A stretch of 64,000 bases of DNA, from contig JADJWN010000006.1 in NCBI GenBank assembly GCA_016716335.1, forward strand, positions 62,001-126,000, given 5' to 3'. This document shows positions 1-9,988 of the stretch, piece by piece. A model generated the notes under the pieces. It was given only the letters and a program-made list of their open reading frames with translations. It was not told where the DNA came from and searched no databases. The stretch is from Saprospiraceae bacterium (GTDB lineage Bacteria > Bacteroidota > Bacteroidia > Chitinophagales > Saprospiraceae). A program made the position numbers and the translations under genes. Position 1 is the first letter of the stretch; each line of letters opens with the position of its first letter.

Positions 1-547
1 TAATCATCACAGACAGCACTACAGCTATCACCATAATAGTGAAGGCTCCCTGGATGCCATTGGTCATTCCCACAGCAGTCAGTATGGAATCTAAGGAAAA
101 AACAATATTGATCACCATAATCTGTGCAATGGCTGAAGACATGCTGATGCCATTGGATTTACCTTGGCTTTGTTCATATTTATGTCCCTCGAGCTTGTGG
201 TGGATTTCGGTTACACTTTTATACAACAGGAACAATCCTCCGGCAATCAGGATAATACTCTGACCTGAAAACCCGGCGGTGATAAACCCGCTCTCCCAAT
301 GAAACCATGGAGTGTTCATTGCAATAAGAAGGGATATACCCATGAGCAGAGCAATCCTGAGCACCATAGCAAGGAGCAGTCCTATGCTTGTAGCCTTTTT
401 CCGATAATTTTCCGGCAGCTTCCCGGCTATAATGGATATAAAAATGATATTGTCCACACCCAGAACAATTTCTAAAAAAGTCAATGTCAGCAAACTCAGC
501 CACACTACAGAACTGGCAAAATCCGGAAAATTGTACAAAACAAACAT
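1..547 (-). CDS. TerC family integral membrane protein (partial, 3' end outside window)
   Basis: Reading the minus strand from the ATG at 547 gives a multi-helix membrane protein that is still open at base 1. It carries the two acidic membrane motifs of the TerC family: GVDNIIF at about residues 30-36 and FSLDS at about residue 150. The family is linked to tellurite resistance and, in several bacteria, to Mn2+ efflux or metal loading during secretion; the substrate here is unknown. A shorter open frame at 219-503 on the same strand is out of frame with this gene and is a shadow. Family assignment is firm, function is inference. Confidence 0.85.
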   Translation of the reverse strand, partial: MFVLYNFPDFASSVVWLSLLTLTFLEIVLGVDNIIFISIIAGKLPENYRKKATSIGLLLAMVLRIALLMGISLLIAMNTPWFHWESGFITAGFSGQSIILIAGGLFLLYKSVTEIHHKLEGHKYEQSQGKSNGISMSSAIAQIMVINIVFSLDSILTAVGMTNGIQGAFTIMVIAVVLSVMI

Positions 548-599
548 ATTACAGAACTGCTTTTACCTTTATACCATTAAGAAAAATATGATTCAATAA

Positions 600-1235
600 C
601 TAATTTGGCAAAAAGTGATAAATTGACACAAAATGACTGGAACAACCTGCCAGCACCATCATATGCCATATACCATGGTTCAGCGGAAGTCTTTCCCATA
701 AATAAAATAGTACCCCCAAAGTGTAAAATATGCCACCTGCAATAAGCCAGGTTAAAACTACATCATCCATTTGGGCAGTAAGGGGTTTGAGAATAAAAAC
801 TACCATCCAGCCCAGTGCCAGGTAAAACAGGGTGGATATGAAGTCATATTTGCCCGTAAAAAATATTTTAAAAATTATACCTGCGAGGATAATCATCCAG
901 TGAATACCTAAGAAAAGCAAACCCGAAGCATCAAAATAAAATCGCAGGATAAAGGCAGTGTATGTACCGCCTATCAGAAAAAAAATGGCAATATGGTCAA
1001 TGGTTTGCCATATTTTCTTTCTGGATTCGCAAATGACTGAATGGTAATATGCCGAGCTTAAAAACACAAAGGCTGCACCCGCACAAAAACTGAGGCCTCC
1101 CAAAATGAGCCATCCGGACCCATTCAACAGACGATAAATCAAAAAAGGTCCAGCCAGAACAATCAGCAGCAGACCCAGCCCATGTGTGATTACATTGGCT
1201 TTTTCATCAAAAGGCAGGGAGCGGAAGTGTCTCAA
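600..1235 (-). CDS. Hemolysin III / PAQR-family membrane protein
   Basis: Seven-helix membrane protein of the HlyIII/TrhA (YqfA) family. Visible family marks are the N-terminal E-x-x-N-x-x-TH segment (EKANVITHG), the SAYYH segment, and the C-terminal H-x-x-x-H region (HGIWH and a later SSHF). The frame is open up to a TTG at 1316, but that would add a charged 27-residue extension atypical of the family. A TATTTTTG -7 box lies at 1256-1263, so I chose the TTG at 1235, which gives a normal-length N-terminus. GTG at 1253 is an alternative. Role in membrane-fluidity homeostasis is known for relatives, not shown here. Confidence 0.8.
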   Translation of the reverse strand: MRHFRSLPFDEKANVITHGLGLLLIVLAGPFLIYRLLNGSGWLILGGLSFCAGAAFVFLSSAYYHSVICESRKKIWQTIDHIAIFFLIGGTYTAFILRFYFDASGLLFLGIHWMIILAGIIFKIFFTGKYDFISTLFYLALGWMVVFILKPLTAQMDDVVLTWLIAGGIFYTLGVLFYLWERLPLNHGIWHMMVLAGCSSHFVSIYHFLPN

Positions 1236-1379
1236 ATCAAAATACAGTTTCACTGCAAAAATACTTTGTTTGCCTGTAAAAAGATGTTTTGTGTCATCTT
1301 TCACATTTATTAACAAGTGTAAATGCTTTTATGAAAAGGCTTATTTTTACCTTAGCACACTGAAAGGACGGTAAAAATT

Positions 1380-2456
1380 ATGAGGGGAAGCATTTTTGTT
1401 TTTTCATTACTGATATGGTGGGGTTGTCACAATAAGCCCGAAATCATCACTCCGATGCGAAGGGATATCACAGAATCCGTCTATGCATCGGGCACTGTCA
1501 AAAGTGAGGGACAGTATCAGGTCATGTCAATGGTGACTGGCAGGATTGCAGAGGTGTTGGTAAAACCCGGAGATTCAGTCACGATAGGTCAGATCTTATT
1601 CCGTCTCGAAAGCGATCTTGCAGATGCCAATGCTTCCGTGGCGCAACTGAATGTTGAAAATGCTTTGCTGAGTACCAACTATCAGAAAATTCAGGATGCC
1701 CGAAATCAGATAGACCAGCTGCGCCGTAAGTATCAGCTCGATTCAGTCCAGTATCAGAGGCAGGCCAATCTATGGTCACAGAATATAGGGACCAAAGCGG
1801 AGCTGGACATGAAGGAACTGCAGCTGGGACAATCCAGAACAGCCCTTGAGTCAGCAATGCTGCAGTTGAAAGACCTGGAGAAGCAGTTAAAATACAATCA
1901 ATCCCTGGCTACCAGAAATCTTAATGTATCCAGAATAAACCAAAGTGAATATCTGGTACGCAGCAAGATCAACGGTGTCATTTTTTCAGTATTGAAGGAA
2001 AAAGGAGATCTCGCCACTCCTCAGCTGCCATTGGCGATTGCAGGGGATGCTTCCAGATACATTATAGAGCTCTCAGTGGATGAAAATGATATCGTGAAGG
2101 TGAAAAAGGATCAGGAAGTGTTTGTGAAAATGGATAGCTACAAAGATCAGGTATTTCAGGGTCGTGTTACTTCTGTTGATCCCATCATGGACGAAAGGAC
2201 CAGGACATTTACAGTCAAAGCCGTATTTACCCAAGCACCTCCTGTGTTATACCCCAATCTGAGTCTCGAGGCCAATATCATTATAAACCAAAAGAAGGAT
2301 GTTTGGACTTTACCCCGCTACGTGCTAGAGGGAGATTCCGTTATTCACCTTGCAGATGGTACAAAGCTGAGGGTAAAAACAGGTTTGAAAGATTACAGCA
2401 TAGCTGAGATCACAGAGGGAGTAGCAGGTACGGAAAAAGTCATTGCCCCCAAATAA
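1380..2456 (+). CDS. HlyD/MacA-type membrane-fusion lipoprotein of an ABC exporter
   Basis: About 358 residues. The N-terminus is hydrophobic and ends in a lipobox-like WWGC at residues 13-16, so it is probably a lipoprotein facing the periplasm. It has the adaptor layout: biotinyl-lipoyl-like half at about 40-80, a long alpha hairpin at about 85-185 rich in Q, K and L, the second lipoyl half, then a beta-barrel domain (VDENDIVKV...). The gene sits 17 bp upstream of a FtsX/MacB permease, followed by its ATPase. The three genes therefore form a MacAB-like or Lol-like tripartite export system. Substrate unknown. Confidence 0.88.
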   Translation: MRGSIFVFSLLIWWGCHNKPEIITPMRRDITESVYASGTVKSEGQYQVMSMVTGRIAEVLVKPGDSVTIGQILFRLESDLADANASVAQLNVENALLSTNYQKIQDARNQIDQLRRKYQLDSVQYQRQANLWSQNIGTKAELDMKELQLGQSRTALESAMLQLKDLEKQLKYNQSLATRNLNVSRINQSEYLVRSKINGVIFSVLKEKGDLATPQLPLAIAGDASRYIIELSVDENDIVKVKKDQEVFVKMDSYKDQVFQGRVTSVDPIMDERTRTFTVKAVFTQAPPVLYPNLSLEANIIINQKKDVWTLPRYVLEGDSVIHLADGTKLRVKTGLKDYSIAEITEGVAGTEKVIAPK

Positions 2457-2473
2457 TTATCCGGAACAGAGAT

Positions 2474-3754
2474 ATGACAAGAAAGTCAAGGTGGTACAAT
2501 TTTAAGTTGGTAAGCAGAATAGCCATCGCCCTGATGAGCGCTAGGATGAAACAAACGGTAGTGGCAGCCACCGGAGTGACATTCAGTATTACCATGTTCA
2601 TTACACTTTTGAGCTTTATGAACGGACTGAATGGATTGCTGGATGGTTTGATACTCAACCGGAGTGCGCATGTGCGTATGTATAATGAGCTGCGTCCTGA
2701 CAGTATGCAACCGGTGAGTCTGGTGGAGTCTTTTCGCAATTCTTACAATATCGTGAGGTCCGTCAAACCGGCGGGCAACAGTGCAGAAATCAGAAATTCC
2801 ATTGCAATCATGAAAGCTTTGGAATCTGACAATCGGGTCAAAGGGGTAGCACCCAGAGTATCTGCTCAGGTCTTTTTTAATGTGGGCAATATAGAAATCA
2901 CCGGCAATATCATAGGAGTAGATGTGGAAAGAGAGGCTGAATTATATCATTTTACGGATTATGTGACTTCTGGAAATTTTATGGATCTGAAAAATCTGCC
3001 CAACAGTATTATACTGGGTAAAGGGGCTGCAGATCAAATGCTTGCAGAAATAGGTGATGTGGTGCAGGTCACTACACCGGCCGGAAATAAATTTTCACTG
3101 AAAGTGGTAGGTTTTTTTCAGTCAGGATTGGGCGATCTGGATAAGGTGCAGAGTTATGCGTCGCTGGCTACTACCCAAAAACTGCTCGGTAAACCGGCCA
3201 ATTTTGTCACAGACCTTATGGTCAAACTTCACAACATCGAACTCGCACCTGAAGTAGCCAAAGAATTCAGATATATCTTTGATACGCAGGCAGAAGACAT
3301 TCAAACCACCAATGCACAGTTTGATACAGGTACAAGAATCAGGACCCTGATTTCCTATGCAGTAGGTATCACATTGCTCATAGTGGCAGGATTTGGTATT
3401 TACAACATTCTCAATATGATGATCTATGAAAAAATGGATACTATAGCCATACTAAAGGCTACTGGATTCAGCGGGAATGATGTCAGCCGGGTCTTTATAT
3501 TCATTTCATTGATTCTTGGCATATCCGGTGCTTTGGCAGGACTGCTCTTCGGATTTACGCTCTCCAGCATTATTGACAGGATTCCTTTCGTCACCCCTGC
3601 ACTTCCTACCATCAAAACCTTCCCTGTGGATTACAGTATCAAATATTATATCATTGCCATGGTTTTTGCAGTCTGCACCACATATTTTGCAGGATGGTTT
3701 CCTTCCAGAAAAGCCAGTAAAATAGATCCTGTGATCATTATCAGAGGCAAATAG
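2474..3754 (+). CDS. FtsX/MacB/LolC-type ABC transporter permease
   Basis: 426 residues. One N-terminal membrane helix (about residues 25-50) is followed by a large periplasmic MacB_PCD-like domain (about 50-280) and three C-terminal helices starting near YAVGITLLIVAG. The segment MIYEKMDTIAILKATGFS is the cytoplasmic coupling loop typical of FtsX permeases. The end (FPSRKASKIDPVIIIRG) is the standard MacB/LolC C-terminus. It lies between its adaptor and its ATPase, with only 7 bp to the latter. It should form a homodimer, as no second permease gene is present in the operon. Confidence 0.9.
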   Translation: MTRKSRWYNFKLVSRIAIALMSARMKQTVVAATGVTFSITMFITLLSFMNGLNGLLDGLILNRSAHVRMYNELRPDSMQPVSLVESFRNSYNIVRSVKPAGNSAEIRNSIAIMKALESDNRVKGVAPRVSAQVFFNVGNIEITGNIIGVDVEREAELYHFTDYVTSGNFMDLKNLPNSIILGKGAADQMLAEIGDVVQVTTPAGNKFSLKVVGFFQSGLGDLDKVQSYASLATTQKLLGKPANFVTDLMVKLHNIELAPEVAKEFRYIFDTQAEDIQTTNAQFDTGTRIRTLISYAVGITLLIVAGFGIYNILNMMIYEKMDTIAILKATGFSGNDVSRVFIFISLILGISGALAGLLFGFTLSSIIDRIPFVTPALPTIKTFPVDYSIKYYIIAMVFAVCTTYFAGWFPSRKASKIDPVIIIRGK

Positions 3755-3761
3755 TCAGTTT

Positions 3762-4436
3762 ATGGCACGAAAAATCATCGAAGCAAAAAATATAGAAAAA
3801 ACATTTTCAGACCCGATACCTGTAAAAGTTCTAAATAATATCAATCTTACCATTGAACAGGGAGAATTTGTATCTATCGTAGGAAAATCCGGAAGTGGCA
3901 AATCTTCACTTATGTACATCCTATCCACCATGGATACGGAATACGATGGCGAGCTCTATCTGGATGGCGAGTTGATGCGAAATAAAACAGAGCAGCAAAG
4001 AGCCCATATAAGGAATGAGAAAATCGGCTTTGTATTCCAGTTTCACTACCTGCTCAATGAATTTACAGTGATTGAAAATATCATTTTACCGGGCCTCAAA
4101 GCAGGAAAGAAATCTGAGGAGGAATTGAGAGCCAAGGCAAAATCACTGATAGAGATTATGGATATCAAAAAAGTGGAAAACAATAAGGCTTTTCAGATAT
4201 CCGGAGGAGAAAAACAAAGAGTAGCCATAGCGAGATCATTGATCAATGACCCATTGATAATCATGGCAGATGAGCCCACCGGCAACCTCGATGTGAAGAA
4301 CAGCGATATAGTGTTCAGCATATTTGAAAATTTATCAAAGGAAAGAAATCAAACCCTGCTCATCGTCACCCATGATATAGAATTTGCCAACCGAACCCAT
4401 CGAATCGTTGAAATGGAAGACGGTCGGATTTTATAG
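3762..4436 (+). CDS. MacB/LolD-type ABC transporter ATP-binding protein
   Basis: 224 residues, a complete nucleotide-binding domain. Walker A GKSGSGKS is at residues 41-48, the Q-loop follows in FVFQFHYLLNEF, the signature SGGEKQR is near 147, Walker B runs into ADEPTGNLD, and the H-loop is IVTHD. The GNLD variant and size are typical of the LolD/MacB subfamily. It is the last gene of the three-gene exporter operon starting at 1380. Confidence 0.93.
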   Translation: MARKIIEAKNIEKTFSDPIPVKVLNNINLTIEQGEFVSIVGKSGSGKSSLMYILSTMDTEYDGELYLDGELMRNKTEQQRAHIRNEKIGFVFQFHYLLNEFTVIENIILPGLKAGKKSEEELRAKAKSLIEIMDIKKVENNKAFQISGGEKQRVAIARSLINDPLIIMADEPTGNLDVKNSDIVFSIFENLSKERNQTLLIVTHDIEFANRTHRIVEMEDGRIL

Positions 4437-4502
4437 CCTGACCATCATTACGAAATGTTCTGTTTTGAATGTGGTATCTGATTAAGTCCTATACTTTTCC
4501 AT

Positions 4503-4510
4503 TATCTTTG
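4503..4510 (+). promoter_or_regulatory. Bacteroidota -7 box (TATCTTTG)
   Basis: TATCTTTG matches TAnnTTTG, the Bacteroidota housekeeping -7 element. It lies 44 bp before the ATG of the membrane protein at 4555. Motif match only. Confidence 0.45.
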
Positions 4511-4554
4511 AACATTATTGCAATAAATCCATTTTGTTTGAAATTTAGAGACTG

Positions 4555-4998
4555 ATGAGTACAAAAACAATCTGGGAAAATGAAATTTCGCCTTATAAAC
4601 TGCTCATAGTAATACTGGTCATTGCAGTGATATTTATGTCAGTTTCATCCCTTATACCCAGACCGCAAAGCATAGCCAAAATAAACAATGGTCCCTGGAT
4701 TATAGCCTCAGGACTGATACTTTTCTATGCACTTGCCAACAGTGTACTAAGCATATCCGCAAAAAAAAGAGACAGCTACTGGATGCATTCTATGATTGCC
4801 TTTGCCATATTACTGGTTTCAGGCAGTATTCTGGCCAGATTGTTCAGTGGAATTTCTATGGACGAAGCCGGCACCTTCCGCTGGATATACTTTGTATTCA
4901 CTTTCGGGTATCTTGTATTTCTTTCCATAGTCAATCTCATCCGCTTTCTGGTGGAGCTTGCTCAGCGAAAGGACAAGCAACTTCGCGGTGAAGATTGA
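4555..4998 (+). CDS. Small four-helix membrane protein of unknown function
   Basis: 147 residues. The hydrophobic profile suggests four transmembrane segments at about residues 17-37, 50-70, 80-100 and 110-130, with a short charged C-terminal tail (QRKDKQLRGED). I do not recognise a family. It has its own -7 box and stands alone between the exporter operon and ffh. Codon use resembles its neighbours. Confidence 0.65.
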   Translation: MSTKTIWENEISPYKLLIVILVIAVIFMSVSSLIPRPQSIAKINNGPWIIASGLILFYALANSVLSISAKKRDSYWMHSMIAFAILLVSGSILARLFSGISMDEAGTFRWIYFVFTFGYLVFLSIVNLIRFLVELAQRKDKQLRGED

Positions 4999-5074
4999 AT
5001 AAAAGCCGGTTGCCCAGCCATTTCCACCTTGATAATTGCAAAAGCTTCGAATTGGTATTTACGGCCCAAAGTCT

Positions 5075-5082
5075 TATCTTTG
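5075..5082 (+). promoter_or_regulatory. -7 box of ffh (TATCTTTG)
   Basis: TATCTTTG fits TAnnTTTG and lies 30 bp upstream of the ffh ATG, giving a leader of about 25 nt. A TTGG at about 5052-5055 could be the -33 element. Confidence 0.5.
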
Positions 5083-5112
5083 CGACTGTTTTTTTGAATA
5101 AAAAGTAAGCGC

Positions 5113-6452
5113 ATGTTTGAAAATCTCAGTGAAAAACTGGACTATGCCTTCAAGAGCCTCAAAGGTGAAGGTAAACTGACAGAACTGAATATAGCCAACT
5201 CCATCAAGGAAATAAGACGGGCACTGGTAGCGGCAGATGTCAACTATAAGATTGCCAAGGAATTTACAGATAAGGTGAAGGACAAAGCCATGGGTACGGA
5301 GAATGTGCTCAAATCTGTGAAGCCCGGTGAATTGATGGTGAAGATAGTGATGGATGAGATGGTAGATCTCATGGGTGGGCAGGCTGCCGGTATCAATATG
5401 AAGGGCAATCCTGTCGTAATCCTCATCTCCGGTCTGCAGGGTTCAGGTAAAACAACTTTTACAGGTAAGCTGGCAAAATTTCTGAAGGATAAAAATCCAG
5501 AAAAGTCCTCTTGGTAGCCTGCGACGTGTACAGACCTGCGGCCATCAATCAATTGGGTGTTTTAGCTGAACAGGTAGGGGTACAGATTTACAGGGAGGAG
5601 GACAACAAAAATCCGGTGGCCATTGCTCAAAATGCCATACAATACGCAAAAAGCCACAGTCTTGATACCGTCATCATAGATACGGCAGGACGTCTGTCCG
5701 TAGATGAGGAGATGATGCAGGAAATTGAAAATATCAAGAATGCGGTACAGCCTTCAGAGACCCTCTTCGTGGTAGACTCTATGACCGGACAGGATGCTGT
5801 CAATACGGCTACCATCTTTAATGAGAGGATAAATTTTGACGGTGTGGTGCTGACCAAGCTGGATGGAGATACCAGAGGTGGAGCAGCACTTTCTATTAAG
5901 TACTCAGTAGGCAAACCCATCAAATTTGTGAGTTCCGGAGAAAAACTGGATACTCTGGATGTGTTTTATCCCGACAGGATGGCACAGCGTATCCTGGGCA
6001 TGGGAGATATTGTGTCGCTGGTAGAAAAAGCTCAGGAGCAGTTTGATGAAAAGGAAGCGGAAAGACTGGAGAAGAAGATCCGTAAGAATAAATTTGACTT
6101 TAATGACTTTCTGGGCCAGCTCAATCAGATAAAAAGGATGGGCGATATCAAATCCCTGATGGGTATGATCCCGGGTATGGGCAAAATGATGAAGGATATT
6201 GATATTGATGAAAAGGCATTTACCAGGGTTGAGGCTATTATTTTATCCATGACCCCGAAGGAAAGACAAAATCCCGAACTGTTGAAAATGAGCCGCAAAA
6301 AGAGGATTGCAGCCGGCAGCGGCAAAAATATTCATGAGATTAATATGTTTATCAAACAGTTTGACCAGATGCGCAAAATGATGCATATGATGAGCAAAGG
6401 TCAGGGTATGGAAAGACTGATGCGGGGTATGCCGAATATGCCGAGGAGATGA
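5113..6452 (+). CDS. ffh: Signal recognition particle protein Ffh (frameshifted in this sequence)
   Basis: GTPase of the signal recognition particle, which targets nascent membrane proteins to the translocon. The first frame (5113-5517) has the four-helix N domain and the P-loop GLQGSGKTT. It then ends after KNPEKSSW. The second frame (from about 5506) continues at once with VACDVYRPAAINQL, DTAGRL, TKLDGDTRGG and a methionine-rich M domain with GMIPGMGKMM. Adding one A to the AAAA run at 5501-5504 restores KNPEKVLLVACDVYRPAA, the expected family sequence. Ffh is essential, so a sequencing error is far more likely than a real mutation. Confidence 0.93.
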
Positions 6453-6572
6453 TGCTGTAGATTCTGATTTTTACTTGTATATACTAAGATTTCTATTTTT
6501 TAAAAACGAAAATCCTGCTGTCTTTTCTGAAGGCTCATATTTCCCGAAGTGATGGGGAAATTTCAAAGGGAA

Positions 6573-8200
6573 TCATTGCAGTAAGAGAAATAAAAGCTGG
6601 GCATAAAGAATTTTCATAACCACAGAGATCGGAAACATAAAAGCGTATCCGATAGTAGGCACTCTGTTTTTTGTGATATCGTTGGAAAACTCCAGAATTG
6701 CAGGTTGGTTGGCTACAAACCCCATTAAAAGGGAGTAGGGGATTTTAAAAATTTTATAACCTATCCAGAGACTCATGACAGCCCCGGCTATGCTGATGAC
6801 TGTGCCTGACATAAACATAGGTATCCACTCTCCGCCACTCAGACTTTTCAACAGTGTATTGCCCGATTTTATTCCAATTACGGCAAGCAAGAGGGTCAGT
6901 CCTATCTGATTCAGCGTGATATTGCTACCATAGGGAAGTGTCCATACAATCGGTCCGGTACGACGCAATGATCCCAGTATCAGACCCATAATCAAAGGAC
7001 CTCCGGCAATACCGAACTTAAATACCATGCCACCCGGCAATACAAATTCCATCATGCCCAGCATCAATCCCATACCGATGCCCAGCCCAAATGAAAAAAT
7101 GTCAATCTTATTGGAAGCGTAGTAGCTGTCTCCAAAAAGCTTCTGAATCTCTTTTATATCTTTTCTTTTAGCCACAAACCGGATTCGGTCTCCGAGTTCC
7201 AGAATGGTATCTGATTTTGCCAGCATTTCGATGTCGCCTCTTCTGATTCGGGTGATGATGGCATTAAATTTTTCATGGAGATTGAGGGAAGACAGTGTTT
7301 TGCCCACAAGGTCGGGATTGGACACAAATATTCTGACGATATCATATTCTTTCCTGTCGTACAGGAGACTTTCTTCTGCTTCCTTACCCAGGACTGCCTG
7401 CACCGCATCAATATCTTCATTCGTGCCTACTACTATCAGCTTATCTCCCGGCTCTAAGTGTATATCCCAATTAGATAGTACGGTGCCGTATTTCCCACTG
7501 TCCAATCTTCCGAATACGACATTCCACTGATAGTTTTTCAGTAAATCCCTGAGTTGAAACTGAGAGATTTCGGGATTTGTGATTTCAATGGTGCGGCTGG
7601 TGAGATCTTCATCCAGTGGATACTCCTTCCTCAAGAGTTCCTTTTCTTTGATAAAGTCAATTTTGAGTATTTTTTGCATGAATTTGATAGCAATCATCAC
7701 CCCGAGAACTCCCATGGGGTAGGAAAATGTATATCCCACTGCCATATGTTGTACATAGCTGCCGGCATCCTTATGCAGCTGACCTGCCAGGTCTATGGCG
7801 GATGCAAGGGCCGGAGTATTTGTAGAGCTGCCACAATATACTCCTACAATAGAAGCGGCATCAATATCTGTGATAAAAAATATGAGCACTGCCAGCAGAG
7901 CAGAAAGGCTCAGCATCCAGAATACAAAGTGAAAATCCCGCCATCCATTCTTCTTGAAGGACTGAAAAAAAGCCGGACCTGATTGCAATCCCACTGAATA
8001 AAAAAAAAAACCAGACCCAGCTGAAATAAAATTTCCGGGACGTGATATTCCGTATTCAGTGCTCCAAACAACAGGCCGACAAAAAGTACGGCAGATGTAC
8101 CAAGTCCGGTGCCGCCTATGCGTATCTTTCCTATGAGATAACCAATCGCTGAAACTAAAAACAGCAGCAGCAGGGGATTTTGTACCAATAATTCATTCAT
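6573..8200 (-). CDS. YidE/AspT-type transporter with two RCK_C domains (frameshifted at a poly-A tract)
   Basis: Putative aspartate:alanine-exchanger-family (AAEx) transporter, about 540 residues. The first part (8200 down to about 8010) holds the N-terminal helices up to LGLVFFF. The rest (7994-6573) begins with the matching GLQSGPAFFQSFKKNG, then more helices, two TrkA-C-type regulatory domains (about TSRTIEITNPEISQFQLRDLL and the following repeat), and a second membrane block. The break is an 11-A tract at 8000-8010. Nine or twelve bases would restore FFYSVGLQSGP. The tract could be a sequencing error or a slippage site. Substrate unknown. Confidence 0.85.
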
Positions 8201-8319
8201 ACAGCAAAGCTAACCAATATTTCATCTTCAGCCGTATTAATAAAAGTGTAATTGAATTAGTGTACTCGGTCTGAACCATCTATCTTAGCGCTTTGTTTTT
8301 ATGTGCAAAGTAGTCGAAT

Positions 8320-8742
8320 ATGTATCTTTTGAAATCATTACCATTTTATGTTTTTATATTGTTGGTTTCCTGCAAGCAGCCGGTTGAAAAGCTTGCTACT
8401 GAAGAAGATCCCTTGTATCTGGAGGTAATGGAGATACACGATGCTGTAATGCCTGAAATGTCAACCATCCACAGCCTGAAGAGAGAACTCAAGGCAATTA
8501 CACTATCTGATGAAACAAGAAGGACATTAGTGCAGAATGAGTTGAAAAAGCTGGATGATGCAGATGAAGCTATGATGTCATGGATGGCGGCATTTGCTCC
8601 TCCCGATGAACAGGCACAAAGGACGAAGTATCTGGAGACCGAAAAACAGAAAATACAGGCTGTGAGTGATGAAATGTGGGCAGCTATTAATTCTGCAAAA
8701 GTGTTGCTCGATTCATTACAAAACAACTCGCCCAAAAACTGA
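8320..8742 (+). CDS. Putative lipoprotein with helical body, unknown function
   Basis: 140 residues. Signal peptide with lipobox LVSC at residues 16-19. The remainder is charged and probably helical, rich in E, K, D and A, with no catalytic motif I recognise. Its stop codon overlaps the upstream ATG option of the SCO gene (TGATG), so it is the first gene of a lipoprotein-SCO-cytochrome c operon and may act in the same envelope process. A TATCTTAG sequence near 8281-8288 is a weak -7 candidate. Confidence 0.7.
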   Translation: MYLLKSLPFYVFILLVSCKQPVEKLATEEDPLYLEVMEIHDAVMPEMSTIHSLKRELKAITLSDETRRTLVQNELKKLDDADEAMMSWMAAFAPPDEQAQRTKYLETEKQKIQAVSDEMWAAINSAKVLLDSLQNNSPKN

Positions 8743-8762
8743 TGGATTTAAAATATCATGAA

Positions 8763-9386
8763 ATGAAACTTTGGTTTTTTTTAGGTATTTCAGGAATAAT
8801 GCTCATCTATGGATGTAAAAATTCGTCTGATGATAAGCTGCCTTATTTAGGCCATAAGACCATGGTGGATGGACAACCGGTTTATCACAAAATCAGACCC
8901 TACAGATACCTGAATCAGGACAGCATCTGGATATCAGATGATACACTGAAAAATTATGTATATGTAGCTGACTTTTTCTTCACTTCCTGTCCCTCCATAT
9001 GCCCTAAAGTTATGAAAGAGATGACCCGTATTTATGAAGCCTTTAAGGATGAACCCCGGGTGAAGTTGCTTTCATTTACCATAGATCCGGTCAGGGATAA
9101 TGTCCCCAGATTAAAATTGTACGCAGACAACCTCGGGATTAATCATGATAAGTGGTATTTCCTCACAGGTGAAAAAGAGTTTACATTTGAATTGGCCAAT
9201 GACTTTTTTGTAGTGGCTTTGGAAGATCCGGAAGCTCCCGGTGGTTTTGATCACAGTGGGAAGATAATTTTGGTGGATAGGGAGGGACATGTCAGATCTT
9301 TCTCCGAAGGGACGGATGCATCTCAGACACCCCGACTTATTGAAGACATAAAAAAATTACTACGGGAAAGCTTTGCGAATGACTAA
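8763..9386 (+). CDS. SCO1/SenC family lipoprotein (copper chaperone / thiol-disulfide protein)
   Basis: Thioredoxin-fold protein. It keeps the copper-binding CPSIC (C-x-x-x-C) motif and the distal His in GGFDHSGK. The N-terminus from the ATG at 8763 is a clean lipoprotein signal ending in IYGC; the in-frame ATG at 8742, overlapping the previous stop, would only add an acidic leader. Relatives deliver copper to the CuA site of cytochrome oxidase. The next gene encodes a c-type cytochrome, which fits a role in respiratory-chain assembly; no oxidase genes lie in the window. Confidence 0.88.
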   Translation: MKLWFFLGISGIMLIYGCKNSSDDKLPYLGHKTMVDGQPVYHKIRPYRYLNQDSIWISDDTLKNYVYVADFFFTSCPSICPKVMKEMTRIYEAFKDEPRVKLLSFTIDPVRDNVPRLKLYADNLGINHDKWYFLTGEKEFTFELANDFFVVALEDPEAPGGFDHSGKIILVDREGHVRSFSEGTDASQTPRLIEDIKKLLRESFAND

Positions 9387-9777
9387 AAAAATCTTTTTTG
9401 CAATCATTCTGAGTGCATTGTTGTATTATTCGTGTGAAAACACTCCCTATGTTCAGGGGCAGTTTCTGTATGAGAATAAGTGTGCCAACTGTCATCAGAG
9501 TAATGGCGAAGGATTGGGCAATCTGGTGCCTTCTCTGCGCAGTGATAAGCCGGCTGACATCAGCTCATGGGTGTGTATCATTACCGGAGGTAAGAAAGAT
9601 ACCATAGCCTCTGACAACAGTTTTCTGGTCAGGGAGATGCCCGCATTCAAAAATCTGTCACCGACTGAGCTTGCCAATATTATCAATTATGTAAACCACA
9701 GCTTCAGACCGGAATTTAAAGAAACTACCATCAAAGAGATTCAGACGTATGTGGCAGAATGTGTAAACAATCAATAA
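9379..9777 (+). CDS. Lipid-anchored monohaem cytochrome c
   Basis: About 132 residues with a lipobox (YYSC). It has one haem-binding CANCH motif at about residues 36-40 and a probable distal Met in REMPAF near residue 90. Class I cytochrome c fold, tethered to the membrane and exported. The ATG at 9379 overlaps the SCO gene by 8 bp; an in-frame TTG at 9373 is an alternative. Operon context suggests electron transfer to a terminal oxidase. Confidence 0.87.
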   Translation: MTKKIFFAIILSALLYYSCENTPYVQGQFLYENKCANCHQSNGEGLGNLVPSLRSDKPADISSWVCIITGGKKDTIASDNSFLVREMPAFKNLSPTELANIINYVNHSFRPEFKETTIKEIQTYVAECVNNQ

Positions 9778-9988
9778 AGAAAAATTTACGCCGGAATAGT
9801 TTGGAATCAGGCCATTTCCTTAATGCAAACAGCTTTTTAATTTCAACTTTTTTACTGTTTTTATTAAGAATTCATATCACCTCCGCCTCCGGAACCACGG
9901 TATGTTCAGAAATTGGGCAAATGACAAAGGAATTATAAATCAAGCTTCTTATAACTTCATTGTGAAGTACCTTAACTAATTCATCCAA

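Noticed and set aside
219..503. Cys-rich 94-residue frame
   Set aside because: Out-of-frame shadow of the TerC gene on the same strand.
5113..5517. ffh as a truncated gene plus a separate downstream gene
   Set aside because: Protein sequence joins perfectly across one missing A, and a split ffh would be lethal.
6539..6565. ATTTCCC/GGGAAAT hairpin as a terminator between ffh and the transporter
   Set aside because: No U-run follows on either strand.
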